Assembly: GCF_014932895.1 (NCBI RefSeq)
Contig: NZ_JACYOF010000003.1
Location: forward strand, 372,261 to 436,260
DNA from: Bacillus thuringiensis
Lineage (GTDB): Bacteria > Bacillota > Bacilli > Bacillales > Bacillaceae_G
Length of the DNA: 64,000 nt
Direction: 5' to 3'
The translations under genes and the position numbers were made by a program. Numbering within the stretch: the stretch's first letter is position 1; each line of letters starts with the position of its first letter. Below, piece after piece: positions 29,192-38,121 of this stretch. Below the pieces are notes generated by a model. It was not told the origin of the DNA and searched no databases. It saw only the letters and a list, made by a program, of their open reading frames with translations.

Positions 29192-30445
29192 ATGGGAATT
29201 TCTACACTTTTATTAAATACCTTTATTATAATAATTTGCATCCTTAGCTATTATGTATTTTGGCTAGAATTTAAAGAAAAAGCGACATGTAATAACATAT
29301 TGATTTCTATCCTTTCCTCCATTGCTATTATTTTTTGTATGACTTTTCCTTTTCATTTACATGCTGGATTTATTTATGATTTACGTTTCATTCCTATCAT
29401 ATTAGTTTTTCTATATGGAAATACAAAAAATATTATTTTTATAGGAATTTTATACCTTTCTTATCGATTTTACTTAGGTGGAAGTGGTGTTCTTCCATCA
29501 TTTATTATCTTTACTATTATTTCTGGTATAACAATGCTCTTCCGTTACTTGTTACCTATGTATTTCAAGAAAAAAAAGATATTATTAAGCTTACTTCTTA
29601 TTTTAATATGTACAACTTCACTTTCTATCTGCGGTATTGTAACTCAAATAAATACAGGTGGTAAAATAGACTCTACCCTCATAGAATTTTTATTAAATTA
29701 TATAGTCATTAATATTTTCACAGTATTATTATCAGTTTTTTTAATAGAGGAAATGATCGAAAAATATAAAATGAAAGAAAAACTGCAACGAGCTGAAAAG
29801 TTTTATATAGCTAGCGAGCTAGCTGCGTCAATCGCACACGAAATCCACAATCCACTAACCACGGTACATGGATTCACTCAATTATTAAATGAAAAACATG
29901 CCTCTAAGTTACCTCAAGATCAGTACTTAGAAATCATGTTAATTGAAATGCAGCAAATACAATCTACTATTAATAACTATTTATCTTTAACCAAACCACA
30001 GAACACCATAAGAGAGAAAGTAGATATTAATCACATTTTAAATCAGGTAAAAGACACTATTTCACCACTCGCTCTATCATACAAAGTTGAAATAAAACAA
30101 AATAGTACAGATTCCTTTTATATAAATGGGGACCCTGAAAAATTCAGACTCTGTCTAAACAACATCATACAAAACGGAATTGAGGCCATGAAAAATGGTG
30201 GAGTATTACAAATAAATATACAAAAAATAAAAGGTAATATTATAATTGATATTATTGATTCAGGAGTTGGAATGTCATCTCAACAAATAAAACGAATTGC
30301 TTTGCCGTTTTATTCAACAACAGAAAAAGGGACTGGGCTTGGTACTATGATTGCTTACAGTATTATTAAAGAATTAAACGGAGATATAGAGGTAGAGAGT
30401 GAGTTAGGTAAAGGTACACGTTTTTCTATTAGCATCCCCTGCTAA
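29192..30445 (+). CDS. Membrane sensor histidine kinase (5TMR-LYT, KinB/KinD-like), orphan
   Basis: 417 residues. Six to seven hydrophobic segments in the first 185 residues form a 5TMR-LYT-type sensor (LRFIPIILVFLYG). The HisKA domain has the phosphoacceptor H216 in SIAHEIHNP; the HATPase domain shows NNIIQNGIEAM (N box), DIIDSGVGM (G1) and TEKGTGLGT (G2). No response regulator is adjacent, as for kinases feeding the Spo0F/Spo0A phosphorelay. CGGAGAGG precedes the ATG. Confidence 0.9.
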   Translation: MGISTLLLNTFIIIICILSYYVFWLEFKEKATCNNILISILSSIAIIFCMTFPFHLHAGFIYDLRFIPIILVFLYGNTKNIIFIGILYLSYRFYLGGSGVLPSFIIFTIISGITMLFRYLLPMYFKKKKILLSLLLILICTTSLSICGIVTQINTGGKIDSTLIEFLLNYIVINIFTVLLSVFLIEEMIEKYKMKEKLQRAEKFYIASELAASIAHEIHNPLTTVHGFTQLLNEKHASKLPQDQYLEIMLIEMQQIQSTINNYLSLTKPQNTIREKVDINHILNQVKDTISPLALSYKVEIKQNSTDSFYINGDPEKFRLCLNNIIQNGIEAMKNGGVLQINIQKIKGNIIIDIIDSGVGMSSQQIKRIALPFYSTTEKGTGLGTMIAYSIIKELNGDIEVESELGKGTRFSISIPC

Positions 30446-30559
30446 TGTAATAAAAGTTATTTAGAAATTTCCTGCTTAACTTATTAAATACATGAATTTC
30501 AAGAATCTCACTACCTGGCTCATCAATCATCTTAATTTCGTGTGTTAATTAAAAGTCAT

Positions 30560-30604
30560 AAGGATCAAAGCTTATCTATTTTTACGGATAAACTCTGATC
30601 CTTT
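30560..30604 (+). terminator. Terminator of the kinase gene
   Basis: AAGGATCA-TTATC / GGATAA-TGATCCTT stem-loop with TTTAATTA end, 115 nt past the stop. Confidence 0.65.
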
Positions 30605-30688
30605 AATTAAATCAAACATACTTAAAATTTATCACTTTTCTTACATCTGGATGAAATAATAATCCATTGATTGTATCTTATTTACTGA

Positions 30689-31050
30689 TTAGATCTGTTC
30701 AATTTTAATCCAAGATAATCTCTCGTTCTCATAAAATCCCCCTTGCCCTCAAAAACCTGGCACTTCATATCTACATTGTAAGTAATGTGTGAATTCATGC
30801 CGGAACAATTCTTCTAAACTATAGATACTCTCTTCTAATGCACATTCATAAGTAAAGAATGTACCTGTTCTTTCTATATAAAGTCCGCCGTTATTTGTTT
30901 CATATCCGTACGATTGACAATTAAATTGATATTCAGCTGAGTTATTATAAATCACCCTCGTTAATACGTCATCAGAATTTCCTTTATTTAGAGGCTGGTC
31001 ACTTTCAACGGTATGATGAAACTGTACCTTTACTTCTTTTGCTGCCCAAT
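30689..31050 (-). pseudogene. Collagenase (M9, ColA-like) fragment
   Basis: The frame reads W-A-A-K-E-V-K through [11 protein letters not shown] and [17 protein letters not shown] to the zinc motif [16 protein letters not shown], matching the catalytic core of B. cereus collagenase. A TGA stands where ColA has Trp (PG-W-GQG). The match then continues in frame as GQGGFYENERLSW before decaying to a TAA at 30689. Upstream, the gene ends exactly at the TTTAT border of the bcr1 copy at 31051. About 120 of roughly 960 residues remain. Confidence 0.85.
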
Positions 31051-31178
31051 ATAAAGTGAAACTTTAATCAGTCCTCACCAATCGGCGGGCTGTTACGGGC
31101 AGTTGATCTCCCACCTAACTCCCACGCATTCGTCGAATTTTGAGGTGGGAGTCTTACTGTCCGTTAATGCGGGATAAA
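31051..31178 (+). repeat. bcr1 repeat, shortened copy at the collagenase fragment
   Basis: 128 bp bounded by ATAAA at 31051 and 31174. It starts GTGAAACTTTAATCAGT, lacks most of the first hairpin of the full copy, and keeps ACGGGCAGTTGATC and the right half ending GCGGGATAAA. Confidence 0.8.
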
Positions 31179-31306
31179 TCCGTTATTAATAAACCAACCA
31201 TTCTTCTCTGTCACCGTCCCAATTAACGCTAGACTTTCCACGCGGTTTATATCAAAAAAGATAGATAATAGCAACATTCTTGCTACATCTATCCCTCTTT
31301 TTATTG

Positions 31307-31984
31307 TTATGATTTCAAATTTATAAACGTAACTTCCGGTAACGATTGCATATGCTGAATAAATGCATTCTTTTCTTCTGACGAAATATTTTTGAGTTGC
31401 ATTGCTACCTTATAAATCAAACCTGTATCTTGTTGTAAAACATCGACTTCATATGAAAGAATTGGTATACCTTTTACTTGTAGCATTTTTAATATTTGTT
31501 GTACTGTTTCTTGTTTATTCATACACATTTGTACAGTTATATTTTGAGGAAATAAAAATTGCACTTTGAAAATACGACTTACAATCTCCAAGCCAATTAA
31601 TACAAGAACTGTTGCTCCAATGCCTACTATATACATTCCCGCTCCAATTGCTAATCCTATTCCTGCAGTGGCCCATAAACCAGCTGCTGTCGTTAACCCT
31701 TTCACTGCTTGTTTTTGGATAATGATTGTACCTGCACCTAAAAATCCAACCCCACTCACAACTTGGGCTGCAATACGGCTCGGATCAAGGGCCATATGTT
31801 CCTCAGTCATAATATCTGAAAAGGCATATTTCGAAACGACCATAATTAAAGCACTTCCTACTGCTACGAGGAAATGTGTCTTTAATCCCGCTTCTTTTGA
31901 GCGAATTTCCCTTTCCATACCAATTATTGCCCCTAACAAACCGGCAACACCTATCCGTATAATAAAATCAATATCTACACTCAC
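31307..31984 (-). CDS. MgtC/SapB family membrane protein
   Basis: 225 residues from GTG 31984, with AAGGGGGAAGGG upstream; the longer frame to 32089 adds an unlikely N-terminus. It has the MgtC signature GLLGAIIGMEREIRSKEAGL with its conserved Arg/Glu and five helices (VVSGVGFLGAGTIIIQ, AAGLWATAGIGLAIG), followed by a C-terminal ACT-like cytosolic domain. Linked in other bacteria to Mg2+ limitation and to modulation of ATP synthase. No Mg2+ riboswitch is visible upstream. Confidence 0.92.
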   Translation of the reverse strand: MSVDIDFIIRIGVAGLLGAIIGMEREIRSKEAGLKTHFLVAVGSALIMVVSKYAFSDIMTEEHMALDPSRIAAQVVSGVGFLGAGTIIIQKQAVKGLTTAAGLWATAGIGLAIGAGMYIVGIGATVLVLIGLEIVSRIFKVQFLFPQNITVQMCMNKQETVQQILKMLQVKGIPILSYEVDVLQQDTGLIYKVAMQLKNISSEEKNAFIQHMQSLPEVTFINLKS

Positions 31985-32177
31985 GAGCCCTTCCCCCTTC
32001 CATTCATTATAGATAAATAAATCAAAAATTATCACATACATCCATTCATCAATATAAAAGCACTTTATTAAAATACTTTCATGACTCAAATATTTTATGT
32101 TAATATTAGAAATATTAACAACATTGATAAAATAAAATAATTATACATAAATCATAACGAAAAGGAGCTTACAAACA

Positions 32178-32696
32178 ATGAATGTCTCTTTAATTACACC
32201 TACTACCAATTTACAAAAAGAATACTTAGAGTTTTATAACGAATGGAAAGATAGCGGTGAAACGATGATTCCGTGGGTTATTTCAAAAGACCCTTCTGAC
32301 TTCCAAGCTATGATTAAAGAATTACTCGATGCACATAACGGAATAAACGTTCCTGAAACGTGGGTTCCAGATTCTACATATTGGCTCGTTACAGATGAAA
32401 ATAGAATTGTAGGAGCTGTTAATATACGTCATAGTTTAACTGATCATCTATTTAACGCTGGAGGTCATATCGGTTATGGCATTCGCCCTTCTGAAAGAAG
32501 AAAAGGTCATGCTACGAAGTTACTAGAGTTATCATTAGAAAAAATAAAAGAATTAAATATTAAGAAAGCACTTGTCGTTTGCGACGAAGTGAATACCGCT
32601 TCTGAAAAAACAATTTTGCATAACGGCGGTCTCCGTGATGAAGATTACATTGAGGAAGATGGGAATATAGTAAGAAGATTTTGGATTGAACTTTAA
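32178..32696 (+). CDS. GNAT N-acetyltransferase
   Basis: 172 residues. Features: GHIGYGIRPSERRKGHATKLL as the acetyl-CoA binding motif and AVNIRHSL before it; the C-terminal VVCDEVNTASEKTILHNGG is typical of the family related to putative acetyltransferases such as YjdJ/YkkB. AAAAGGAGC precedes the ATG. Substrate unknown. Confidence 0.88.
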   Translation: MNVSLITPTTNLQKEYLEFYNEWKDSGETMIPWVISKDPSDFQAMIKELLDAHNGINVPETWVPDSTYWLVTDENRIVGAVNIRHSLTDHLFNAGGHIGYGIRPSERRKGHATKLLELSLEKIKELNIKKALVVCDEVNTASEKTILHNGGLRDEDYIEEDGNIVRRFWIEL

Positions 32697-32706
32697 ATGA
32701 TGAATC

Positions 32707-32748
32707 AAAATAAGCCAGAAAGTGAAGATTCACTTTCTGGCTTATTTT
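32707..32748. terminator. Perfect bidirectional terminator
   Basis: AAAATAAGCCAGAAAGTGAA and its complement around a 2-nt loop, between convergent GNAT and catE. Confidence 0.9.
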
Positions 32749-33655
32749 ATGCTGCTTCTATTTCAAACTGTACTGTAATACCACTTGGATCTACTACTGT
32801 AAATCCATTTATAGTTTCATTTATTTCATGTTGTTTTTCTATTAATCTTTCTTTTACTTCATCTAACGCTTCTTTATGTGGCAGTACAATCGTATACACC
32901 CTTAATCCAGTTGCATGCACTGGTGGGTGCGGATTATTTACCCCATTCCACGTATTTGCACCGATATGGTGATGATATCCTCCTGCTGAAATGAATAAGC
33001 AATCCTCTTCACGCTGTTGTACTTCAAAACCTACAGTTTCTACATAAAACTCATGCGACTTTTCTACATCAGCTATTCGTAAATGCACGTGTCCAACAAC
33101 AGTATCAGCTGGTAAACCGTCAAATTCATAATCAACAAGTGTTGCCAGTTCTTTTAAATCGAGTGGCGTACTTCCTCCTGGCCCATCTCCCCATTGATCG
33201 CGCGGACGGTCTGCATAAATTTCGATACCGTTTCCCTCTAAATCTTGTAAATAAAACGCTTCGCTATACGTATGATCACTTGCACTATTAAACCTTGAAA
33301 TTGGTAAAATTTCATTTGAATATGTATAACGCCCTTCTTGCTCAGCTGGACTATCAATGACCTTCTTATTACGAATAACACCAAATAGTGCCGAAGCAAA
33401 AACTTCACGAGTCGGAACTAAAAAAGCAACATGATATATACCTGTCGTACGTGGTTCTTGCAGTACCCCGTCCTCTAACTTTTCAAGGACAAGTAGCGTA
33501 CTCTTACCACCTTTTCCTGCTAAATATGCTTTATTCCCATCTTCCTTAATTACCTCTAAACCTACAACATTCTCATAAAAAGCAATTTGACGCTCTAAAT
33601 CTTTCACTTTAAATTCGACATGACCAATGCGTGTTTTCGAATGAATTTGTACCAT
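32747..33655 (-). CDS. catE: Ring-cleaving VOC dioxygenase (catechol-2,3-dioxygenase type)
   Basis: 302 residues from the ATG of MVQIHSK, preceded by GAGAGGAAG. Two glyoxalase/VOC modules: GHVEFKVKDLERQI (module 1) and GHVHLRIADVEKSHEFY (module 2), with metal ligands expected at His of GHVHL, His of GYHHHIG and Glu of VQFEIE. Resembles B. subtilis CatE, which detoxifies catechol under MhqR. It follows the ABC operon on the same strand after 75 bp. Confidence 0.88.
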   Translation of the reverse strand: MVQIHSKTRIGHVEFKVKDLERQIAFYENVVGLEVIKEDGNKAYLAGKGGKSTLLVLEKLEDGVLQEPRTTGIYHVAFLVPTREVFASALFGVIRNKKVIDSPAEQEGRYTYSNEILPISRFNSASDHTYSEAFYLQDLEGNGIEIYADRPRDQWGDGPGGSTPLDLKELATLVDYEFDGLPADTVVGHVHLRIADVEKSHEFYVETVGFEVQQREEDCLFISAGGYHHHIGANTWNGVNNPHPPVHATGLRVYTIVLPHKEALDEVKERLIEKQHEINETINGFTVVDPSGITVQFEIEAA

Positions 33656-33730
33656 GAATAACTTCCTCTCCAATTCTCTTTAGTTTTTTATATAAGTTGA
33701 TAGGCAATACCCCCATTCAACGAATACACC

Positions 33731-34522
33731 TTAATTTTGTTTTTTCGTAACATCAACTTTTAGCCATTTTTTCGATATTTCACTTAACGTTCCATCTTGT
33801 TCTAATTCTTTTAACGATTTATTTATATCTTCTAACTTTTCGCTCTTTTTTGCAAATGGAAATGCAATCTCTCCCCATTCAAGTGGACCAAATCCAACTT
33901 TTACATTATCTAATCTCGCCTTTGTTATTGTTGTTTCCACTTGCACTTTATCATTATAATAAGCATCGACGCGCCCAAGTCCCACTTCGTTCAATTCAGC
34001 TGTCGGATCCTCTGAGAATGTTTTAATTATAAAAGCATTATTTTTATTTAAAGCTTTTAACTCTTGCTCTCCTGCTGTACCAAGCCCAACCCCTACAGTC
34101 TTTCCTTTTAGATCCTCTATCGATTTAATTGTGTTATTATCTTTCTTCACCGCGAAAACAGAACCTGAATACACATATGGGATTGAAAAGTCATATTTAT
34201 TTTTTCTTTCCGGAGAAACGGATAATTCATTTGCAATTGTATCAATACGACCTGAATCTAATAAACCGAATAAACCTTCAAAATCAGAGACATTCCATTC
34301 CACTTTATATCCAGCTTTTTTAGCAGCTGCTTCAATAATTTCAGCATCAAACCCTTTTACTTTCTCACCCTCTTTAAAAATAAATGGACTACGCCCTGCA
34401 GAAGTCCCAACTTTTACTACTTTTTCATCTGTCTTTTTACTCGCTGTCTCCGAGCTACAAGCAGACAAAATCCCAACTGATACCGTTAACGCTATTGTTA
34501 ATAATAAAGATGTTTTCCTCAT
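33731..34522 (-). CDS. Amino-acid ABC transporter, substrate-binding lipoprotein
   Basis: 263 residues with a lipobox (LSAC) at about residue 22. Family 3 solute-binding domain: PFIFKEGEKVKGFDAEII, the FEGLFGLLDSGRIDTI block and KTVGVGLGTAGEQEL. It is the last gene of a permease-ATPase-binding protein operon governed by a SAM riboswitch, so the cargo is probably cystine or another sulfur amino acid. TcyA is the nearest functional analogue I can suggest. Confidence 0.88.
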   Translation of the reverse strand: MRKTSLLLTIALTVSVGILSACSSETASKKTDEKVVKVGTSAGRSPFIFKEGEKVKGFDAEIIEAAAKKAGYKVEWNVSDFEGLFGLLDSGRIDTIANELSVSPERKNKYDFSIPYVYSGSVFAVKKDNNTIKSIEDLKGKTVGVGLGTAGEQELKALNKNNAFIIKTFSEDPTAELNEVGLGRVDAYYNDKVQVETTITKARLDNVKVGFGPLEWGEIAFPFAKKSEKLEDINKSLKELEQDGTLSEISKKWLKVDVTKKQN

Positions 34523-34533
34523 AATTCTTCCTC

Positions 34534-35295
34534 CTAAATAACGAAATGATTACCTTCTTCAGAAGCATTTAATTGTCTCAAAAACTTTTTCGTACGTTCA
34601 TTTTGTGGCTTTCGGAAAATCTTCTCTGGCGTTCCCTGCTCTACGATAATTCCATCAGCCATAAATATAATGCGGTCCGCTACCTCTTTTGCAAAACTCA
34701 TTTCATGTGTAACAATAACCATCGTTATATGCTGTCTTGCCAAATCTTTAATAACTTGCAATACCTCATTAACTAGTTCTGGATCAAGCGCAGAAGTCGG
34801 TTCATCAAACAATAATACAGCTGGGTTTAATGCCATCGCTCTAGCAATCCCAATTCTTTGCTGTTGCCCGCCCGATAACATCATCGGATAAGAATCTTCT
34901 TTATCCGCTAAACCCACTTGTTTTAAAAGATCTCCTGCTATTTCCTTTGCCTCAACTTCACTTTTTTTCTGCACAACCGTTAATGGCGTTGTAATATTTT
35001 GCAATGCTGTTTTATTTTTAAATAAATTATAGTTTTGAAAAACCATAGCTGTTTTTTGACGTAATTGTATGATTTCCTTTTTATAAAGCTTCTTCGTATG
35101 AATCTCTAAATCCTCAATTCTAATACTGCCATCATCTGGCTGTTCTAATAAATTTAAACATCTCAGTAATGTCGATTTACCTGAACCAGAAGGCCCAATA
35201 ATGACTACCACCTCTCCTTTATCTACAGTAAGTGAAATTCCCTTTAGTACTTCATTGTTTTTATATGATTTATACAAATTCCTTATCTCAATCAC
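34534..35295 (-). CDS. Amino-acid ABC transporter ATPase
   Basis: 253 residues from GTG 35295, with AGAGGTG 7 nt upstream; the ATG at 35334 lies inside the permease gene. Walker [11 protein letters not shown]-loop VFQNYNLF, signature MLSGGQQQR, Walker [14 protein letters not shown] and the H-loop VTHEM are all intact. It overlaps closely with its neighbours (19 nt after the permease, 11 nt before the lipoprotein). Confidence 0.93.
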   Translation of the reverse strand: MIEIRNLYKSYKNNEVLKGISLTVDKGEVVVIIGPSGSGKSTLLRCLNLLEQPDDGSIRIEDLEIHTKKLYKKEIIQLRQKTAMVFQNYNLFKNKTALQNITTPLTVVQKKSEVEAKEIAGDLLKQVGLADKEDSYPMMLSGGQQQRIGIARAMALNPAVLLFDEPTSALDPELVNEVLQVIKDLARQHITMVIVTHEMSFAKEVADRIIFMADGIIVEQGTPEKIFRKPQNERTKKFLRQLNASEEGNHFVI

Positions 35296-35314
35296 ATATA
35301 TCACCTCTTTTCTA

Positions 35315-35983
35315 TTACAAATATGGTGCATCAAGTTTCTTTTCTAACTTTTTCTGTCCCCAGCTAATTACGATTGTAATAATCCAATATACAATCGCTA
35401 CTGCTAAATAGCTTTCCATATAACGATACGATTGCGCCGCTAGCATTTTCGCTTGCGCTAAAATTTCAGCCACCCCAAGAGCAAAAGATAACGAAGATTC
35501 TTTTAACAGTCCGACAAAATTATTTCCGAGTGATGGTACAGCTACACGAATAGCCTGCGGAAAAATAATTTGTCGCATCGCTTGTGCTTTTGTCATTCCA
35601 ACTGATAAACAAGCATCCATCTGCCCTGATTCCACAGCATTTAATGAGCCTCGAATAATCTCTGACAAATAAGCAGCATTATTTAAACTAAGGCCAATTA
35701 ACGTTGCTTGCATAGCTGTAAGCACGGTAAAAGTTGGAGAAATTTGTGGTAATCCGAAATATAACACAAACAATTGAACTAATAACGGCGTTCCTCTAAA
35801 AAAAGAAATATACACCCTTGCAATAGGATATAAAAATTTTGTTTTGTTTTTCGTTATAATCGCTATACCGACCCCTATAACGAAAGAAATAATCATTGAA
35901 ACTACAGTAATCCCTAAAGTTATGTATACATATTTAAATAATTGCGGAAAACTTTCAAAAAAATACGCTACATCAAATTTCAC
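35315..35983 (-). CDS. Amino-acid ABC transporter permease
   Basis: 222 residues from GTG 35983 with GAAAGGGGGG upstream. HisM/GlnP-type with about five helices and the EAA loop [35 protein letters not shown] is typical of polar amino-acid permeases. First gene of the operon, 20 nt after the riboswitch terminator. Confidence 0.92.
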   Translation of the reverse strand: MKFDVAYFFESFPQLFKYVYITLGITVVSMIISFVIGVGIAIITKNKTKFLYPIARVYISFFRGTPLLVQLFVLYFGLPQISPTFTVLTAMQATLIGLSLNNAAYLSEIIRGSLNAVESGQMDACLSVGMTKAQAMRQIIFPQAIRVAVPSLGNNFVGLLKESSLSFALGVAEILAQAKMLAAQSYRYMESYLAVAIVYWIITIVISWGQKKLEKKLDAPYL

Positions 35984-36003
35984 TTTATCCCCCCTTTCTA
36001 AAC

Positions 36004-36158
36004 AAAAAACTCTTCTTACACATATAAGAAGAGTTGAATGTCAATCCATTTCCCCTCATCTTTCAAACGCGTTATACGTTTGCTGGAATTAGCACAGTAC
36101 TTTTATAGTCTGTTGCTGAGATTTCATCGGGCCAGTCCCTCCATCTCTCTCGATAAGA
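36004..36158 (-). ncRNA. SAM-I (S-box) riboswitch ahead of the ABC operon
   Basis: On the minus strand: GAGAGATGGAGGGACTGGCC, GATGAAATCTCAGCAAC, TGTGCTAATTCCAGCAAACG and GAAAGATGAGGG, the conserved S-box core in the right order. A terminator, ACTCTTCTTATA / TATAAGAAGAGT plus TTTTTT, follows at 36004-36035. SAM binding should stabilise the anti-antiterminator and stop transcription, so the transporter is expressed when SAM/methionine is low. Confidence 0.95.
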
Positions 36159-36198
36159 AAACCAATAAATTTTTCCATTTATTTAGTTGTTATTATGA

Positions 36199-36227
36199 AG
36201 AATACAACTAAATATCCACAATGTCAA
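36199..36227 (-). promoter_or_regulatory. Sigma-A promoter of the S-box ABC operon
   Basis: TTGACA (36222-36227) and TATTCT (36199-36204) with exactly 17 bp between, about 40 nt upstream of the S-box. A perfect 10-bp inverted repeat, ATTTAGTTGT / ACAACTAAAT (36181-36190, 36204-36213), overlaps the -10 region and may be an operator. Confidence 0.75.
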
Positions 36228-36341
36228 TATGAAAACTAAGAATTGAATTGAATACTTTTTTTGAACAGCTTAGCCCCTAACGAAATTTCTCACATTCACC
36301 AAATCTTGAGGTGCGCTATTATTGCAGAATAAACTGCACAG

Positions 36342-36388
36342 AAAAAGCCATTACTTCTATTAAACTTAGAAATAATGGCTGTATTTTT
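36342..36388 (-). terminator. Terminator of the VanW-like gene
   Basis: AGCCATTA-TTCTA / TAGAA-TAATGGCT stem ending in TTTTT on the minus strand. Confidence 0.8.
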
Positions 36389-36403
36389 TATAGATTATTA
36401 TAC

Positions 36404-37315
36404 TTATCTCATTTTATGTACTTCAGCAACTAACTTTCCGCCCTGAATGCCCATATAAAGCTTCACAGGTGCATCATTCGTATTCTCAAATACTAAGTCT
36501 AAATATGGATATGCAATTGTAGCGTCTCTTCCCTGTGGAACATAACCTACTGTTTTAGAATGTGTAGTTCTCTCTACCATTTTCAAACCAGCTTGATCTG
36601 CTGCATTGAATAAAGTTGAAGATGTTTGACAAACACCACCACCATATCCATCTACTAATTTACCATCTACAATTTCTTTTCCTAATTGGTACCCTTTATC
36701 TGGTGTTGTATCCCCAATTAGCGCATTAAAAGAAAAACGGTCTCCTTTTGCTAAAACAACTCCACTAACACTCTGTGCAGACAAACGAATATTTTCAATT
36801 CTACCACCTGTTGAGCCACCTAAATTCGTTTCATATCTACCAATTACCGTACCATTTCCTTGCGCATCACTTAATGTTGCGACAGGTTTTTTCTCCACAA
36901 TTGGTAACTGATACGAAGAATCCCACATACCAACGTTCAACAATTTATCTACTAATTCTTTTTCCATTAATTCATAAGAAGGTTGCCCCTCTTGCCAACT
37001 TCCATCGGGAGCTATACGTGAAGGTACCATCTTTTTATCAACACTCTTCCCAACCTCACTAGCAACCTTCGTTACCGAATTTTTAAATTTCGCTTCATCT
37101 TCAAAATAACCTAAACTCGATAAATCTAGTTTTTTCACTTCAGTACCAGTACGACCATCAACTAAACTAATCGTATCCTGCACTTCTGCTTTCGCCTCTA
37201 CAGTGTGTCCACCAATATCACTTACTAATGCAACATCACTTACTTTTGTACCACAACCACTCACTACAGCTACGCATAGCACCCCAACTAAAATACCCTT
37301 TATTTTACGGAACAA
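36404..37315 (-). CDS. VanW-family lipoprotein
   Basis: 303 residues from TTG 37315 with AAAGGAGAGAG upstream. Lipobox VSGC near residue 21; a YoaR/PG-binding-4-like N-terminal part (about 45-130). The VanW domain follows from about 165 with KGDRFSFNALIGDTTPDKGY, the GGGVCQTSSTLFNAA motif and the ERTTHSKTVGYVPQGRDAT block. Surface-anchored. Found with vancomycin-resistance vanW in other species but common in Bacillus with unknown function; it does not imply resistance. Confidence 0.88.
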   Translation of the reverse strand: MFRKIKGILVGVLCVAVVSGCGTKVSDVALVSDIGGHTVEAKAEVQDTISLVDGRTGTEVKKLDLSSLGYFEDEAKFKNSVTKVASEVGKSVDKKMVPSRIAPDGSWQEGQPSYELMEKELVDKLLNVGMWDSSYQLPIVEKKPVATLSDAQGNGTVIGRYETNLGGSTGGRIENIRLSAQSVSGVVLAKGDRFSFNALIGDTTPDKGYQLGKEIVDGKLVDGYGGGVCQTSSTLFNAADQAGLKMVERTTHSKTVGYVPQGRDATIAYPYLDLVFENTNDAPVKLYMGIQGGKLVAEVHKMR

Positions 37316-37678
37316 TATACTCTCTCCTTTTCCCCCAACATTGCTTTTATGTATGTTTTGTTACAATCATTTTACAATATGTTTATAAATTGTTACAAGT
37401 TATTTTTTACTCTATTTAAATTACTCTTTTCTTTTGTAAATGTCTATACATATTTATATAAAAATTTGATTTTAGCAGATTTGTAACCTTTATGTAACTT
37501 CTCCCCTTCTATCCATTATATACCATTAAATGAACGAAAAACAAATTTAACTACTCCATATTCTTATTATATGAGGGGAAATCATGTAACCATAATTAGG
37601 TATCTGCCGTGCCACTGCTCCGCTTTTCACATATATTATGTTGAATTTAACCTATTTTACAGAAATGGAGGATGTTTT

Positions 37679-38005
37679 ATGTACCCCTACAATCCATATG
37701 ATCCATATAACCAAAATAGTTATCAGCCTCAATATGATTTACAAGCACAATACCAACAATATATAGATCAAACAGAACAAGTTAATCCATATGACCAAAA
37801 TAGACAATTTCAAATTCCAATCTCTTTTCCTGGTACTGGCGGACGTCAATTAGAAAGACGAGTAAATGAGCTTGAACAAAGAGTACGTCAACTAGAAAAT
37901 ACAGTTGAGCGCCATACGCGTAGACTAAATCGCTTAAACCAACGTTTACGCACAGTAGAAAACAGACTGAACATTCCATTTTCAGCACTAGAAGACGGAT
38001 TTTAA
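37679..38005 (+). CDS. Small Tyr/Gln-rich coiled-coil protein
   Basis: 108 residues from ATG 37679, chosen for GGAGG 9 nt upstream; the frame opening at 37571 is not credible. N-terminal half rich in Tyr, Pro, Asn, Gln (MYPYNPYDPYNQ); C-terminal half is a heptad coiled coil (RRVNELEQRVRQLENTVE). The composition is typical of spore-coat or exosporium-associated proteins in Bacillus, but this is inference. No signal peptide. Confidence 0.8.
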   Translation: MYPYNPYDPYNQNSYQPQYDLQAQYQQYIDQTEQVNPYDQNRQFQIPISFPGTGGRQLERRVNELEQRVRQLENTVERHTRRLNRLNQRLRTVENRLNIPFSALEDGF

Positions 38006-38027
38006 TTTCGAAAATAAAAAATATATA

Positions 38028-38050
38028 AAGGAAGGGTCTCTCCCTTCCTT
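38028..38050 (+). terminator. Hairpin after the coiled-coil gene
   Basis: AAGGAAGGG / CCCTTCCTT perfect stem, 5-nt loop, weak T-run. Confidence 0.6.
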
Positions 38051-38121
38051 ATATAAATTGACGAAAGTTTTTTCCATCTCTATACTGATAAGAGTTAACG
38101 AAATGAAACAAGGTGATAAAT

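Noticed and set aside
36404-37315. Vancomycin-resistance gene because of the VanW domain
   Set aside because: VanW-like lipoproteins are common housekeeping-type genes in Bacillus; no van regulators or ligases are nearby.
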